Source: a virus
Virus record (IMG/VR): IMGVR_UViG_3300006802_000157
Coordinates: 1-46,369 of that record
Length of the DNA stretch: 46,369 nucleotides
Strand: one strand, 5' to 3'
Part shown: piece after piece, positions 1 through 7,023 of the stretch
Layout of the letters: every line of letters begins with the position of its first letter
Numbering within the stretch: position 1 is the first letter of the stretch
Notes under the pieces: model-generated
What the model saw: only the letters and a program-made list of their open reading frames with translations
Told to the model about the DNA's origin: nothing
The model's database searches: none
Made by a program: the position numbers and the translations under genes

Positions 1-989
1 ATACCTTCTTTGGTTATGCCACGCTCACGGCAGACTCTCAGAACGATGTTGATCTTTTCTCCGCAGATGGTAGTGCTGCACAATCTGGCGCGTTCCATAA
101 TAAGCTTATAATAAAAGGCGGTTCTAGCCAAACCAGAGACCTGCAACTTTACCAGCAAGATAGTGGTTATGCTTGGTTAGATACATCATGGACAGGCAAT
201 AGTCTAAATATAAGCTCTAACTTCACTGCGCTAAATGTTAATACTCCTTTAAATGTAACTGGCACAGGCTCCGCCACAACAGACTTCCGCGCCCCGATTT
301 TCTATGACTCAGACAATACTGCTTATTATGTAAACCTAGCTAGTGACCCCTCCATCAAAACAGCAGGTTCTGTACATATAGGGAATGTTATTGGTTCAAG
401 AGCTTCATCACTTAGTGTAGTAAGTGGCAGTAATAATTCCCCGATAGCAGCAAAAACAAACTCGTACAGCACGGTGTTTGCTGTTTTGCCTTGGTCAAAT
501 AGCACAACATATATATCTAGCGGTATCTATTATGATGATTCTGTTTGGGTACATGCTTCAGATACTGCATATAATGCGTTGTTTTCTATTTCAGGAAGTG
601 ACGGCGCAAAATGGTATGCGTCTAATAATTCTACTGGTTCTTGGAACGTAGCAAGCGGCGCACCACTTTGGGATAATACAGGAACTTGGAAAAGTCAAGA
701 TACTATCTCAGGGTCAAATGATGTCCGCGCACCAATCTTCTACGACTCAGATAACACTGCTTATTATACCAATCCGGCAAGTACAAGTAATCTTAACGGT
801 TTGACTGTAGCTAGCACAATAACAGGATCTATATCAGGAAATGCAGCTACAGCAACAAAGCTACAAACTGCAAGAACAATTGCTTTAAGTGGTGATGTAA
901 CTGGCTCTGTATCTTTTGACGGATCTGCTAACGCAACTATTGCCACGACTGCAAACGTAGGCGGTGGTACTGCATTTTCTGCATTTTAA
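1..989 (+). CDS. Tail fibre protein, C-terminal part (5' end outside window)
   Basis: The reading frame that begins at base 3 is open from the window edge to the stop at 987-989, so about 328 residues of a longer protein are visible. Low-complexity Ser/Thr/Asn/Gly-rich sequence is typical of phage fibre shafts. The motif RAPIFYDSDNTAYY occurs twice, near residues 97 and 242, with mostly synonymous DNA differences; such FYDSDNTAYY repeats are common in tail fibres of marine and enteric myophages. Near residue 287 the stretch LQTARTIALSGDV matches a segment of the fibre-like gene at 7633. The product is probably part of the host-recognition fibre. Its N-terminus and attachment domain are not in the window. 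An internal ATG at 474 is not the true start. Confidence 0.8.
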   Translation, partial: TFFGYATLTADSQNDVDLFSADGSAAQSGAFHNKLIIKGGSSQTRDLQLYQQDSGYAWLDTSWTGNSLNISSNFTALNVNTPLNVTGTGSATTDFRAPIFYDSDNTAYYVNLASDPSIKTAGSVHIGNVIGSRASSLSVVSGSNNSPIAAKTNSYSTVFAVLPWSNSTTYISSGIYYDDSVWVHASDTAYNALFSISGSDGAKWYASNNSTGSWNVASGAPLWDNTGTWKSQDTISGSNDVRAPIFYDSDNTAYYTNPASTSNLNGLTVASTITGSISGNAATATKLQTARTIALSGDVTGSVSFDGSANATIATTANVGGGTAFSAF

Positions 990-1008
990 AATTTATTAGG
1001 AATCCGAT

Positions 1009-1542
1009 ATGCCTACTATTTCATATTCAAGAGGATCTACCTCATTAACCGCTTCCTCTAGCACTACTGCTATGAATGTTGCAACTATTGCAACAGCTCC
1101 AAGCTCAGGCCCAAGTAAATGTATAATAACTGATTTTTCAATGCGTACTACAACTAATCAGGGAAAATGGCATTATCAATTAAGCTGTAGATCTAACGGA
1201 GGTACTAACATAGGAACTCCAATAATTGATCTTGCCTATATAACACCCTCGTCAGTAAAAGGTGTTTCTCCGCACCTTGGTGTAATGCAAGGAAATAAAA
1301 ATACTGCTACCTCAACAACTGCAAGTTATTATATGCCGCCTGTAAGCCTTTATGAGGGTGCTACTTTCTATGATGCTGCGAGCAATGCAAGCGATATAAT
1401 TTCTTCTCTAACAAGGTTAACCTATGGTGAAGTATCTAGAGAATTTTATGTTTGCCCTAGTGATACTCTTGTTTTTGGAGCTTATGAAGGTAATGCTCAA
1501 ACTATATATGTATATTATTCTTTCATTTGGATTACGGAGTAA
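1009..1542 (+). CDS. Hypothetical tail-fibre-associated protein
   Basis: This 177-residue protein is preceded by a TAGGA ribosome site and lies 19 bp after the fibre gene. It is rich in Ser and Thr, starts MPTISYSRGSTSLTASSST, and has alternating beta-prone segments but no transmembrane helix or recognised domain. Its position directly downstream of the fibre suggests a fibre-tip or decoration protein, possibly a capsid- or fibre-binding beta-sandwich. That role is inference from context only. Confidence 0.6.
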   Translation: MPTISYSRGSTSLTASSSTTAMNVATIATAPSSGPSKCIITDFSMRTTTNQGKWHYQLSCRSNGGTNIGTPIIDLAYITPSSVKGVSPHLGVMQGNKNTATSTTASYYMPPVSLYEGATFYDAASNASDIISSLTRLTYGEVSREFYVCPSDTLVFGAYEGNAQTIYVYYSFIWITE

Positions 1543-1545
1543 AAG

Positions 1546-1839
1546 ATGCTGTATATAATTTACAACAACAAAACAGGCAAAATATTATCTGTAAATAATA
1601 CTTCTGATGAATTGCGATTAACTGATGGTTTTTATTTAACATTTCAAGAAAGTAATAATTTAACAAAAGATGAAATATCTGTCCTAACTTCTGAAGATAT
1701 AGCATTTGAATATGCAAGCGAGCCTAGTAACAAAGTAGATTTATCAACCATGAGAGTTGTTAATAATCCTGACTATGTTCCTCCTGAGCCATATATTGAA
1801 GAAGAAACTGAAACTCCTGTTACAGATATAAATAATTAA
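1546..1839 (+). CDS. Hypothetical protein in tail-fibre region
   Basis: This 97-residue acidic protein starts 3 nt after the previous stop, with GGAG upstream. It begins MLYIIYNNKTGKILS and ends in a Pro/Glu/Thr-rich tail. The start is similar in style to the small proteins at 2796 and 5172 (MLYAKI, MLFAKI), which look like tail-assembly chaperones, but the bodies differ. A fibre chaperone role is plausible from position; no domain was recognised. Confidence 0.55.
   Translation: MLYIIYNNKTGKILSVNNTSDELRLTDGFYLTFQESNNLTKDEISVLTSEDIAFEYASEPSNKVDLSTMRVVNNPDYVPPEPYIEEETETPVTDINN
1827..1834 (+). promoter_or_regulatory. Late promoter box (TATAAATA)
   Basis: Exact match to the T4 late -10 consensus. 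It sits at the end of the 1546 gene, about 145 bp before the gene at 1980, with only decayed sequence in between. It could drive 1980-2539. A chance match in AT-rich DNA is possible. Confidence 0.45.
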
Positions 1840-1918
1840 TCTGGATAAAGTGGTTGCAGAAAAACGAGCGTTTATGAATATTGCAAGACAGTATCTTGCA
1901 TCGACTGAGGAAGCGTAA
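1832..1918 (+). pseudogene. 3' remnant of a DUF6447-like gene (paralogue of the gene at 1980)
   Basis: The frame from 1832 to the TAA at 1916 has no start codon that would make a gene, but it reads ...NLDKVVAEKRAFMNIARQYL followed by ASTEEA. The intact neighbour at 1980 ends NLDQLAVGKQAFVNMLKESL followed by TSTEEA. The terminal block encoding STEEA plus the following AAGATGGCT is nearly identical at DNA level at 1892-1924 and 2175-2203. This is the tail of a duplicated, mostly deleted gene copy. Confidence 0.7.
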
Positions 1919-1920
1919 AG

Positions 1921-1983
1921 ATGGCTTCCCACATAACGTGGTGTGGCCGACTAAACCATAACCAACGAAGGTATATCAAATGA
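1921..1983 (+). pseudogene. 5' remnant of a MAITYTW-family gene (paralogue of the gene at 2198)
   Basis: Directly after the remnant stop, an ATG opens a 20-codon frame beginning MASHITW, resembling MAITYTW at 2198 and MAIEYTW at 3304. It runs into a stop at 1981-1983 without family sequence beyond the first residues. Together with the preceding remnant it reproduces the order seen at 1980-2539, so it is probably the left-over of a deleted copy of that two-gene unit. The similarity is short, so this is tentative. Confidence 0.45.
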
Positions 1984-2195
1984 CATCAGAAAATAAAGCG
2001 TCAAAGATTACCATTGACGATGTTGAACATGACATTGAGTCAATGACCGATCAACAGAAAGCAATGATTAACCACATTGCAGACCTAGACCGCAAGATGG
2101 GTACTACTCAGTTCAATCTTGACCAGTTGGCGGTAGGAAAGCAGGCTTTTGTAAACATGTTGAAAGAGTCGCTTACATCGACTGAGGAAGCGTAA
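1980..2195 (+). CDS. Small DUF6447-like protein of T4-type phages
   Basis: This 71-residue charged, mostly helical protein begins with a KITIDDVEHDIESMTDQQK segment typical of a small family seen next to tail genes in marine T4-like phages (I believe DUF6447). No catalytic motif or membrane segment is visible. AAGG lies about 9 nt before the ATG. It is followed after 2 nt by the gene at 2198, so the two are probably co-translated. A degraded second copy of its 3' end lies just upstream at 1832-1918. The function is unknown; a tail-assembly accessory role is inferred from location. Confidence 0.6.
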   Translation: MTSENKASKITIDDVEHDIESMTDQQKAMINHIADLDRKMGTTQFNLDQLAVGKQAFVNMLKESLTSTEEA

Positions 2196-2197
2196 AG

Positions 2198-2539
2198 ATG
2201 GCTATCACATACACTTGGGCAGTCACAGATATGAAAGCCCGAAATGAAACTATCGACGGTGTCACCTACGACAATACCGTAATTCAAACTTACTGGACTA
2301 AAACCGGTACTGATGAGAACGGCAACACCGGCATGTTTGCCGGGGCAACCCCATTCCAGTACAACCCAGAGTCTTCAACTTTTATTCCTTTTGCGGAGTT
2401 GACTGAAGAGATTGTTCTGGGCTGGATTCAGGCCGTGGTTGTTGGCTCCTATGAAGAGCATGTGAATGAGCAGATTCAGAAAGAAATAGACGAAAAAATA
2501 AATCCAGTTGTTGATCCGGGTTTGCCTTGGGCTAATTAA
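2198..2539 (+). CDS. Small conserved phage protein, MAITYTW family (paralogue A)
   Basis: This 113-residue protein is a clear paralogue of the one at 3304. Both start MAI-x-YTW, share the segment FAELTE-xx-VL-x-W, and end with a Pro-x-Leu-Pro-Trp motif. Such proteins are common in the tail region of marine myophages (probably the DUF7936 group), with no known biochemical role. The ribosome site GAGGAA lies inside the end of the preceding gene, indicating coupling to the gene at 1980. Confidence 0.6.
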   Translation: MAITYTWAVTDMKARNETIDGVTYDNTVIQTYWTKTGTDENGNTGMFAGATPFQYNPESSTFIPFAELTEEIVLGWIQAVVVGSYEEHVNEQIQKEIDEKINPVVDPGLPWAN

Positions 2540-2546
2540 TAATTAA

Positions 2547-2729
2547 AACGGGTGGAAACTTGAAGGTGGAGCTCTCGAGATTAATAATGGTAAGATTATA
2601 CTTTGTGCAAATGAAAAAGGATCTATAACAATGTTTCCAAGTTATATGCTTCATCGTGTAACTCCTATTACTTCTGGAGAAAGATGGGCAATGGTAATTT
2701 GGGTTCATGGATCTGATCGCTTTAAATAA
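2547..2729 (+). pseudogene. C-terminal remnant of a 2OG-Fe(II) oxygenase (prolyl-hydroxylase-like)
   Basis: The frame between stops at 2544 and 2727 has no usable start codon but encodes about 60 residues with the end of a 2-oxoglutarate/Fe(II) dioxygenase fold. It contains FPSYMLHRVTPITSG followed by ERWAMVIWVHG. In PKHD-type oxygenases of T4-like phages the His of LHRV is the distal iron ligand and the Arg in the following SG-x-R segment binds 2-oxoglutarate. The N-terminal HxD half is absent, so this is a decayed gene. The flanking intergenic DNA carries the late promoter for the gene at 2796. Confidence 0.75.
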
Positions 2730-2752
2730 AACGATAGTAATCTATAAACTAG

Positions 2753-2760
2753 TATAAATA
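2753..2760 (+). promoter_or_regulatory. Late promoter box (TATAAATA)
   Basis: Exact late consensus 35 bp before the ATG at 2796. It lies in the short non-coding gap after the oxygenase remnant, so transcription would start just upstream of the ribosome site of the chaperone-like gene. Confidence 0.7.
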
Positions 2761-2795
2761 GATTATATGCCATAATATATTGGAGAACAAATAAA

Positions 2796-3287
2796 ATGTT
2801 ATATGCAAAAATCGTTGATGACGAAGTTATTGAATGGCCATTAAACACAGATGATATCAAAAAGGCCCATCCGAATATAGCATTTGGACCTGATCCTTCT
2901 GAGTGGGAAATGGAAGAACTTGGTTATACACCTATTCCTACATTAGACACAGAAGAAGTGCCTAAGTCAGATAAAGATAACGAGGTTAATCTCGGTGATC
3001 TAGAAAAAGATGCAGATGGTAATTGGATACGTACATATATTGTAACACCAGTTACAGATGAAGCTAGAAAAATGCAAAGGCTTGATCGTCAATGGGCTTC
3101 TATGCGTAAGCATCGTGATAACTTATTTTCTGAAACAGATTGGAGAGTTCTTCGCAATCTCCGAGAAGTTACACTTGGACTAACGCCTTCTGAAGATATT
3201 GAAATTCTAGAACAATACCGACAAGATCTTGCAAATATTACTGATCAAGAAGATCCGTTTAATATTGCTTGGCCTGAAAAAGTTTAA
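2796..3287 (+). CDS. Tail-fibre assembly chaperone-like protein (paralogue A)
   Basis: This 163-residue protein has the same length as its paralogue at 5172. Both begin ML-x-AKI-xx-DE-x-IEWP and end in ANITDQEDPFNIAWP or SNITDQEDPFNIKWP. The C-terminal half, with RDNLFSETDWRVLRNLRE and a spaced YRQDLANI, resembles the phage tail-assembly chaperone domain (Phage_tail_APC type), in which an 'ETDW ... YR..L..I' pattern is usual. It likely helps fold or trimerise a fibre encoded nearby. GGAG precedes the ATG, and a late promoter lies at 2753. Confidence 0.65.
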   Translation: MLYAKIVDDEVIEWPLNTDDIKKAHPNIAFGPDPSEWEMEELGYTPIPTLDTEEVPKSDKDNEVNLGDLEKDADGNWIRTYIVTPVTDEARKMQRLDRQWASMRKHRDNLFSETDWRVLRNLREVTLGLTPSEDIEILEQYRQDLANITDQEDPFNIAWPEKV

Positions 3288-3303
3288 CTAAAAGGATAAA
3301 CAC

Positions 3304-3618
3304 ATGGCAATTGAATACACTTGGAAAATAGCAAGCTTAGAGTGTGCTCCAACTGAAGATGGAAACACTAACGTTGTAAAGACTGTGCACTGGCGCTGTG
3401 AAGCTACTGATGGCGAACACGCAGCTTCATCTTATGGCTCATGCGGTTTAGACGCAGTCACTGGTGATTTTATTGAATTTGCAGAGTTAACTGAAGCTGA
3501 CGTTTTAGCTTGGTGTTATGCAGCTAATGTAAATCAAGAAGATACCGAAGCGGCTCTTGCAGCTCAAATCGATGCGTTAGCTAATCCTACTCGAGTTTCA
3601 CCAGAATTACCTTGGTAA
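3304..3618 (+). CDS. Small conserved phage protein, MAIEYTW family (paralogue B)
   Basis: This 104-residue protein starts MAIEYTWKIASLECAPTE and is the second member of the family with the gene at 2198, sharing FAELTE-xx-VLAW and the C-terminal ELPW. It lies 16 bp after the chaperone-like gene with a good AAGGA site. Function is unknown; repeated association with tail chaperones suggests a role in fibre assembly. Confidence 0.6.
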   Translation: MAIEYTWKIASLECAPTEDGNTNVVKTVHWRCEATDGEHAASSYGSCGLDAVTGDFIEFAELTEADVLAWCYAANVNQEDTEAALAAQIDALANPTRVSPELPW

Positions 3619-3626
3619 TATAAATA
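3619..3626 (+). promoter_or_regulatory. Late promoter box (TATAAATA)
   Basis: Exact late consensus directly after the stop of the 3304 gene and 32 bp before the ATG at 3659. It likely drives 3659 to about 6908, where a strong terminator follows. Confidence 0.75.
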
Positions 3627-3658
3627 AACATATTAGCTAATAGTTCAGGAGAACGAAG

Positions 3659-4060
3659 ATGGCTGTAAAAGTATCGGGCACTACTGTTATTGACGACAGT
3701 AAAAATATGCTCACTGATGGTTATGTAAGAGCCGCAACGTATAAAGGCAAAACTCAAACCATTGCTACAGGCTCAGGTTCAAAAAGCGTAAATTTATCTA
3801 TAGGTGATAATGTCATAATGACATTAAACGGTAATACTACCTTTACTATTACAAATCTTCTTTCTAGCTATGTAAATACTGTAACGTTTAAGCTCACATA
3901 TTCAGGTGGAGCTTATTCTGTTACTTGGCCAACTGGAACTACATGGCATCGTAGTGTTACACCAACAAGCTTTTCTGGTGGAACAGCAATTTATGTATTA
4001 GAAACCTACGATAACGGAACTTCCTGGCATGGAATTGAAGTTTGGCGTAGCTGGTCTTAA
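3659..4060 (+). CDS. Small tail/fibre structural protein
   Basis: This 133-residue protein begins MAVKVSGTTVIDDSKNML, a leader common in fibre and structural proteins of marine myophages, followed by a beta-rich Thr/Ser/Gly body with Trp-containing strands near the end. There is a strong AGGAG site and a late promoter 32 bp upstream. It precedes the Trp/Cys repeat protein by only 2 nt, suggesting the two are made together. Domain-level function is not recognised. Confidence 0.55.
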   Translation: MAVKVSGTTVIDDSKNMLTDGYVRAATYKGKTQTIATGSGSKSVNLSIGDNVIMTLNGNTTFTITNLLSSYVNTVTFKLTYSGGAYSVTWPTGTTWHRSVTPTSFSGGTAIYVLETYDNGTSWHGIEVWRSWS

Positions 4061-4062
4061 TA

Positions 4063-5169
4063 ATGAGTAGACGAATAAGAGCTTCTGGGGCTTTTCAAAC
4101 CACATGGACTACGTCGTGGACGACGTCATGGGATACAAGCTGGTCAACGGCTTGGGATAGCTCTTATACGACAAATTGGAATACTTCGTGGGATACTTCA
4201 TGGGAGACAAACTGCCATAATACAAGTAGAAGCACGGCAGGTAATTATGTTACCTCTTGGACTACATCATGGGTTTCAGGAACTACAAATACCTCATGTA
4301 TTGATTCTAGAACAACCTCTCAAGTTACAATTGGGTTTCATAACACTTCTTATTTAAGTTGTGATACTACGTGTTGGCCAACCAATATTATAGTACCAGT
4401 CCAAACGTGCGATACTACGTGTTGGCCAACTGCAGTTGTTGTTACTGTCCAAACGTGTGATACTACGTGTAGGGATACTAATTGCCATAATACTAGTAGC
4501 ACGGTTCAAGCTTCACGACAAACAGAAGTATATACATCATTTTCAACACTTGTTGATTATTTAGAGCGCTGTGCTTTTGAGCCTGATAGTTTTGTAGATT
4601 GGGATACTGTAAACTGTTTGGCATATTGTGGAACTGCTTACCAAAATTCACAATGTGATGCTGTTGAGGGTCCAAATGGTGGATATCTGTGTTGTTACTA
4701 TTATAGAAATACAACTGGACTAGTAACATCGTATACTACGTATTGGAATACAACTACTACTGTCCAAACATGTGATGTAACCTGTTTTCCAACTAATTGT
4801 CATAATACTAATGTAGATACAACACGAGTAACGTGTTGGGATACAAATTGCCATAATACAGATTACATTACAACGCGAGAAACATGCAGGGATACAAATT
4901 GCGGATTTGTAAACACAATGGTATATGGTCCTTATGTAACAGAATGGAATACTTCATGGTATACTATTTGTGTTACAGATAATGTAGAATCTAGGGTTAC
5001 TGATAGAGTAACAAACGGGTTTTATGTGACTTCATGGACAACATGTGATATCACATCTAGAGCTACGAATATAGATACATCGCAGCAAACATTTATTAAT
5101 ACTTCTATATCAACGAATATATCAACTGATCGATTAACAAGTCAATCAACAAGTCAGTTTACAGGATAG
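4063..5169 (+). CDS. Trp/Cys/Thr-rich tetrapeptide-repeat protein, putative adhesin
   Basis: This 368-residue protein is built largely from tandem four-residue units of the form x-T-[ST/N]-[W/C/Y/F/R], for example TTSW, DTSW, NTSW, DTTC and DTNC. A Trp-dominated first block (residues 12-75) is followed by Cys-dominated blocks, a central non-repetitive domain (about 150-225) and further repeats to the end, which become DTS/NTS/TNI. It has about two dozen cysteines and no signal peptide or membrane segment. Regular placement of a large residue every fourth position suggests a narrow beta-solenoid or fibrous fold, but this is inference. Location among tail-fibre chaperones suggests a receptor-binding or fibre-tip component. 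No strong ribosome site is visible, so translation is probably coupled to the preceding gene. Low-complexity look-alikes may exist in other phages. Confidence 0.7.
   Translation: MSRRIRASGAFQTTWTTSWTTSWDTSWSTAWDSSYTTNWNTSWDTSWETNCHNTSRSTAGNYVTSWTTSWVSGTTNTSCIDSRTTSQVTIGFHNTSYLSCDTTCWPTNIIVPVQTCDTTCWPTAVVVTVQTCDTTCRDTNCHNTSSTVQASRQTEVYTSFSTLVDYLERCAFEPDSFVDWDTVNCLAYCGTAYQNSQCDAVEGPNGGYLCCYYYRNTTGLVTSYTTYWNTTTTVQTCDVTCFPTNCHNTNVDTTRVTCWDTNCHNTDYITTRETCRDTNCGFVNTMVYGPYVTEWNTSWYTICVTDNVESRVTDRVTNGFYVTSWTTCDITSRATNIDTSQQTFINTSISTNISTDRLTSQSTSQFTG
4363..4506 (+). repeat. Three 48-bp (16-residue) in-gene tandem repeats
   Basis: GATACTACGTGT recurs at 4363, 4411 and 4459, exactly 48 bp apart. The first two copies continue TGGCCAAC and the second and third are preceded by GTCCAAACGTG. 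The encoded unit is DTTC-W/R-x-T followed by a Val-rich stretch and QTC. These recent duplications inside the repeat protein show that it evolves by unit gain and loss. Confidence 0.85.
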
Positions 5170-5171
5170 TT

Positions 5172-5663
5172 ATGTTATTTGCAAAGATAGAAAATGATGA
5201 AATAATTGAATGGCCAATTAATTCTGCAAAATTATGTAGAGATCATAGCATATCGGCTGGTGATAATGACAGCTTATTACAAGCTGCTGCTGAATTAGGC
5301 TACGTTTATATTAGTAGTGATACGCTGACTCCTCCGCCAAAACAAGATATGAATAATAGACTTGCTTTAGGTCCATTAGAAAAAAGCCCAGAGGGTAAAT
5401 GGTATCGAACATATGTTTTAGAAGAATTAACAATCGGTTCTCCATCATATCTTGATCGATTAAATTTTCAGTGGGGTATTATAAGAGCTGAAAGAGAAAA
5501 ACGTTTTAAAGAATATGAATGGCGTGTTTTCCGAAATCTTCGTGAAAAAACTTTAGGTTTACAAGAAACAGATAATATTACCGAGTTAGAAGAATATAGG
5601 AAAAATCTGAGTAATATAACTGATCAAGAAGATCCGTTTAATATTAAATGGCCTATATTATAG
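5172..5663 (+). CDS. Tail-fibre assembly chaperone-like protein (paralogue B)
   Basis: This 163-residue protein is the second copy of the family at 2796, with the same start pattern (MLFAKIENDEIIEWP), a central segment GPLEKSPEGKWYRTYVLEE comparable to GDLEKDADGNWIRTYIV, and an almost identical C-terminus NITDQEDPFNIKWP. AGGA precedes the start, which lies 2 nt after the repeat protein stop. Each chaperone-like copy sits beside a different putative fibre gene, so this one probably serves the tetrapeptide-repeat protein. Confidence 0.65.
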   Translation: MLFAKIENDEIIEWPINSAKLCRDHSISAGDNDSLLQAAAELGYVYISSDTLTPPPKQDMNNRLALGPLEKSPEGKWYRTYVLEELTIGSPSYLDRLNFQWGIIRAEREKRFKEYEWRVFRNLREKTLGLQETDNITELEEYRKNLSNITDQEDPFNIKWPIL

Positions 5664-5672
5664 AGGTATACA

Positions 5673-5897
5673 ATGGCAGAAGAAAATGATATAATAGCTA
5701 CTAGTAGAAGTTCTGTTGTAGCAAAAAGGATTGAGATTTGTAAGTCTTGTCCTGAATTAACTAAAATAAAAACATGTTCTCAATGCGGATGTTTTATGCC
5801 TGCAAAAGTACGCATGATGCGTTCATCTTGTCCGTTAGGTAAATGGAAAAGGCATGAAGTATATGAAAATATACCGGAAAAACACCTGAATAAATAA
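5673..5897 (+). CDS. Small four-cysteine zinc-binding protein (DUF6171-like)
   Basis: This 74-residue protein contains CKSC, then CSQCGC about 10 residues later, then CPLGKW, giving a probable zinc ribbon. The pattern CxxCP...CxxCGCFM..K......CP..KW is found in small proteins of T4-like phages near tail and structural genes. Its biochemical role is unknown. AGAGG precedes the start, and it lies 9 bp after the chaperone-like gene in the same transcript. Confidence 0.65.
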   Translation: MAEENDIIATSRSSVVAKRIEICKSCPELTKIKTCSQCGCFMPAKVRMMRSSCPLGKWKRHEVYENIPEKHLNK

Positions 5898-5930
5898 AAT
5901 ATTATTAACTATATTATTGGAAATTATAAT

Positions 5931-6908
5931 ATGAGATTTTCGAATGAATTGATGTCTGATCCAAACGTTCAAAAAAATAAAATTAATACCTTAAAACGCT
6001 CTGATAGAAACTCTTGGGCAGAGAGAATAGAAATACCTATTCGAAAGATATGCCCATATCCTATTAGTTATGATGTAACGTGTAATCAACCAACCAATTT
6101 TACAGAATTTACATACACTGAAATTGCCGGTGGAATGTATCTTCAAACCCATTCAATCGACATCAATACAAGAATCATGCAATTAGCTTCAGAAGAAGAA
6201 TCTGATGATGATTCTACACATGATAAATTAAAATCACTTATCAAAGATAAGTATGTATTAAAAGGTGAGATTCCAAACAAGTTTAAAAATATTAAAAAAG
6301 TTATTTTTATGCCTGGAAGTAATCTTCTCCCAATTGCAAGTTCAGATATTGTTTCAAGAATTTGTGGTGAAGATGAAGAGATAATGGTTAAACCACACCC
6401 TTTAACAAATGATGAATTTTCTAAGATGATTTCATCTAATTGTGGTGGATGGAATAGAATAATTTCTCCTGACTTATCTGGTTTATACTTTTTGCAAAAT
6501 GCCGAAAAGATTTATGTAACAACGTGTTCAGAAATGGCTACACTTGCAATTATATTAGGCAAGGAAATAGAAAACATTAGCGCATATAAATTCGAATCAA
6601 CTGGTGTGTATTATCCAGTTTCGCGTATTTTATTTTCAGCTAAAGATCCTTTAAAAAAATTAATTAACATGGTTAATTGTAAATGGTCAGGGCTCTTATT
6701 TCCATGGCAAACAGATTATATTGAACGAGCTCAGGCGTTTTATGATAAATCTATAGAATTAAAAAAAATATATCGGCCATTGCATGGACCTATTAATTTC
6801 CCACATTCACCGCCTAGAGACACAAGGCCGAAAAACGCAGAACAAAATAAGAAAGAACAGCATCCTAATGCACCTCCATTTAATAAAAAAATAGAATATA
6901 AAACTTAA
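5931..6908 (+). CDS. Putative glycosyltransferase-like protein
   Basis: This 325-residue protein shows no signal peptide. Residues about 150-220 carry an EEIMVKPHPLT motif and then AEKIYVTTCSEMATLAIILG. A KPHP motif followed by a 'detected at S/T ... E-x-A...GK' loop is characteristic of the C-terminal Rossmann half of GT-B polysaccharide or teichoic-type transferases. The N-terminal half is not recognised and the C-terminus is a Pro/Lys/Asn-rich tail. It may modify a surface or virion component. Homology is weakly supported, so the assignment is tentative. It closes the fibre transcript and is followed by a terminator. Confidence 0.4.
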   Translation: MRFSNELMSDPNVQKNKINTLKRSDRNSWAERIEIPIRKICPYPISYDVTCNQPTNFTEFTYTEIAGGMYLQTHSIDINTRIMQLASEEESDDDSTHDKLKSLIKDKYVLKGEIPNKFKNIKKVIFMPGSNLLPIASSDIVSRICGEDEEIMVKPHPLTNDEFSKMISSNCGGWNRIISPDLSGLYFLQNAEKIYVTTCSEMATLAIILGKEIENISAYKFESTGVYYPVSRILFSAKDPLKKLINMVNCKWSGLLFPWQTDYIERAQAFYDKSIELKKIYRPLHGPINFPHSPPRDTRPKNAEQNKKEQHPNAPPFNKKIEYKT

Positions 6909-6912
6909 ATAA

Positions 6913-6934
6913 AAGGGCCGAAAGGCCCTTTTTT
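6913..6934 (+). terminator. Intrinsic terminator after fibre region
   Basis: A perfect 7-bp stem AAGGGCC / GGCCCTT closed by a GAAA tetraloop is followed by a run of T. It ends the transcript that includes 3659-6908 and precedes two tandem late promoters. Confidence 0.9.
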
Positions 6935-6948
6935 GTTTCCGCAGAACA

Positions 6949-6956
6949 TATAAATA
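6949..6956 (+). promoter_or_regulatory. Late promoter box 1 of the virion module
   Basis: Exact TATAAATA 15 bp downstream of the terminator and 75 bp before the ATG at 7024. Confidence 0.65.
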
Positions 6957-6991
6957 GTTAGGTAATAGTACTATTTTAATTTTTTATTTAT

Positions 6992-6999
6992 TATAAATA
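6992..6999 (+). promoter_or_regulatory. Late promoter box 2 of the virion module
   Basis: A second exact TATAAATA, 43 bp after the first and 24 bp before the ATG at 7024. The tandem pair would drive the long operon to gp17. Confidence 0.7.
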
Positions 7000-7023
7000 A
7001 TAGAAAACACGTAGGATTTATCT

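Noticed and set aside
764-946. Minus-strand ORFs opposite known genes (for example 764-946, 12847-13086, 29024-29251)
   Set aside because: They lie fully inside well-supported + strand genes, lack ribosome sites and show the low-complexity composition expected of antisense shadows.
4063-5169. Frameshifted or non-coding origin for the repeat protein
   Set aside because: The frame is open over 368 codons, the repeat period is a multiple of three, and the central domain looks like normal protein.
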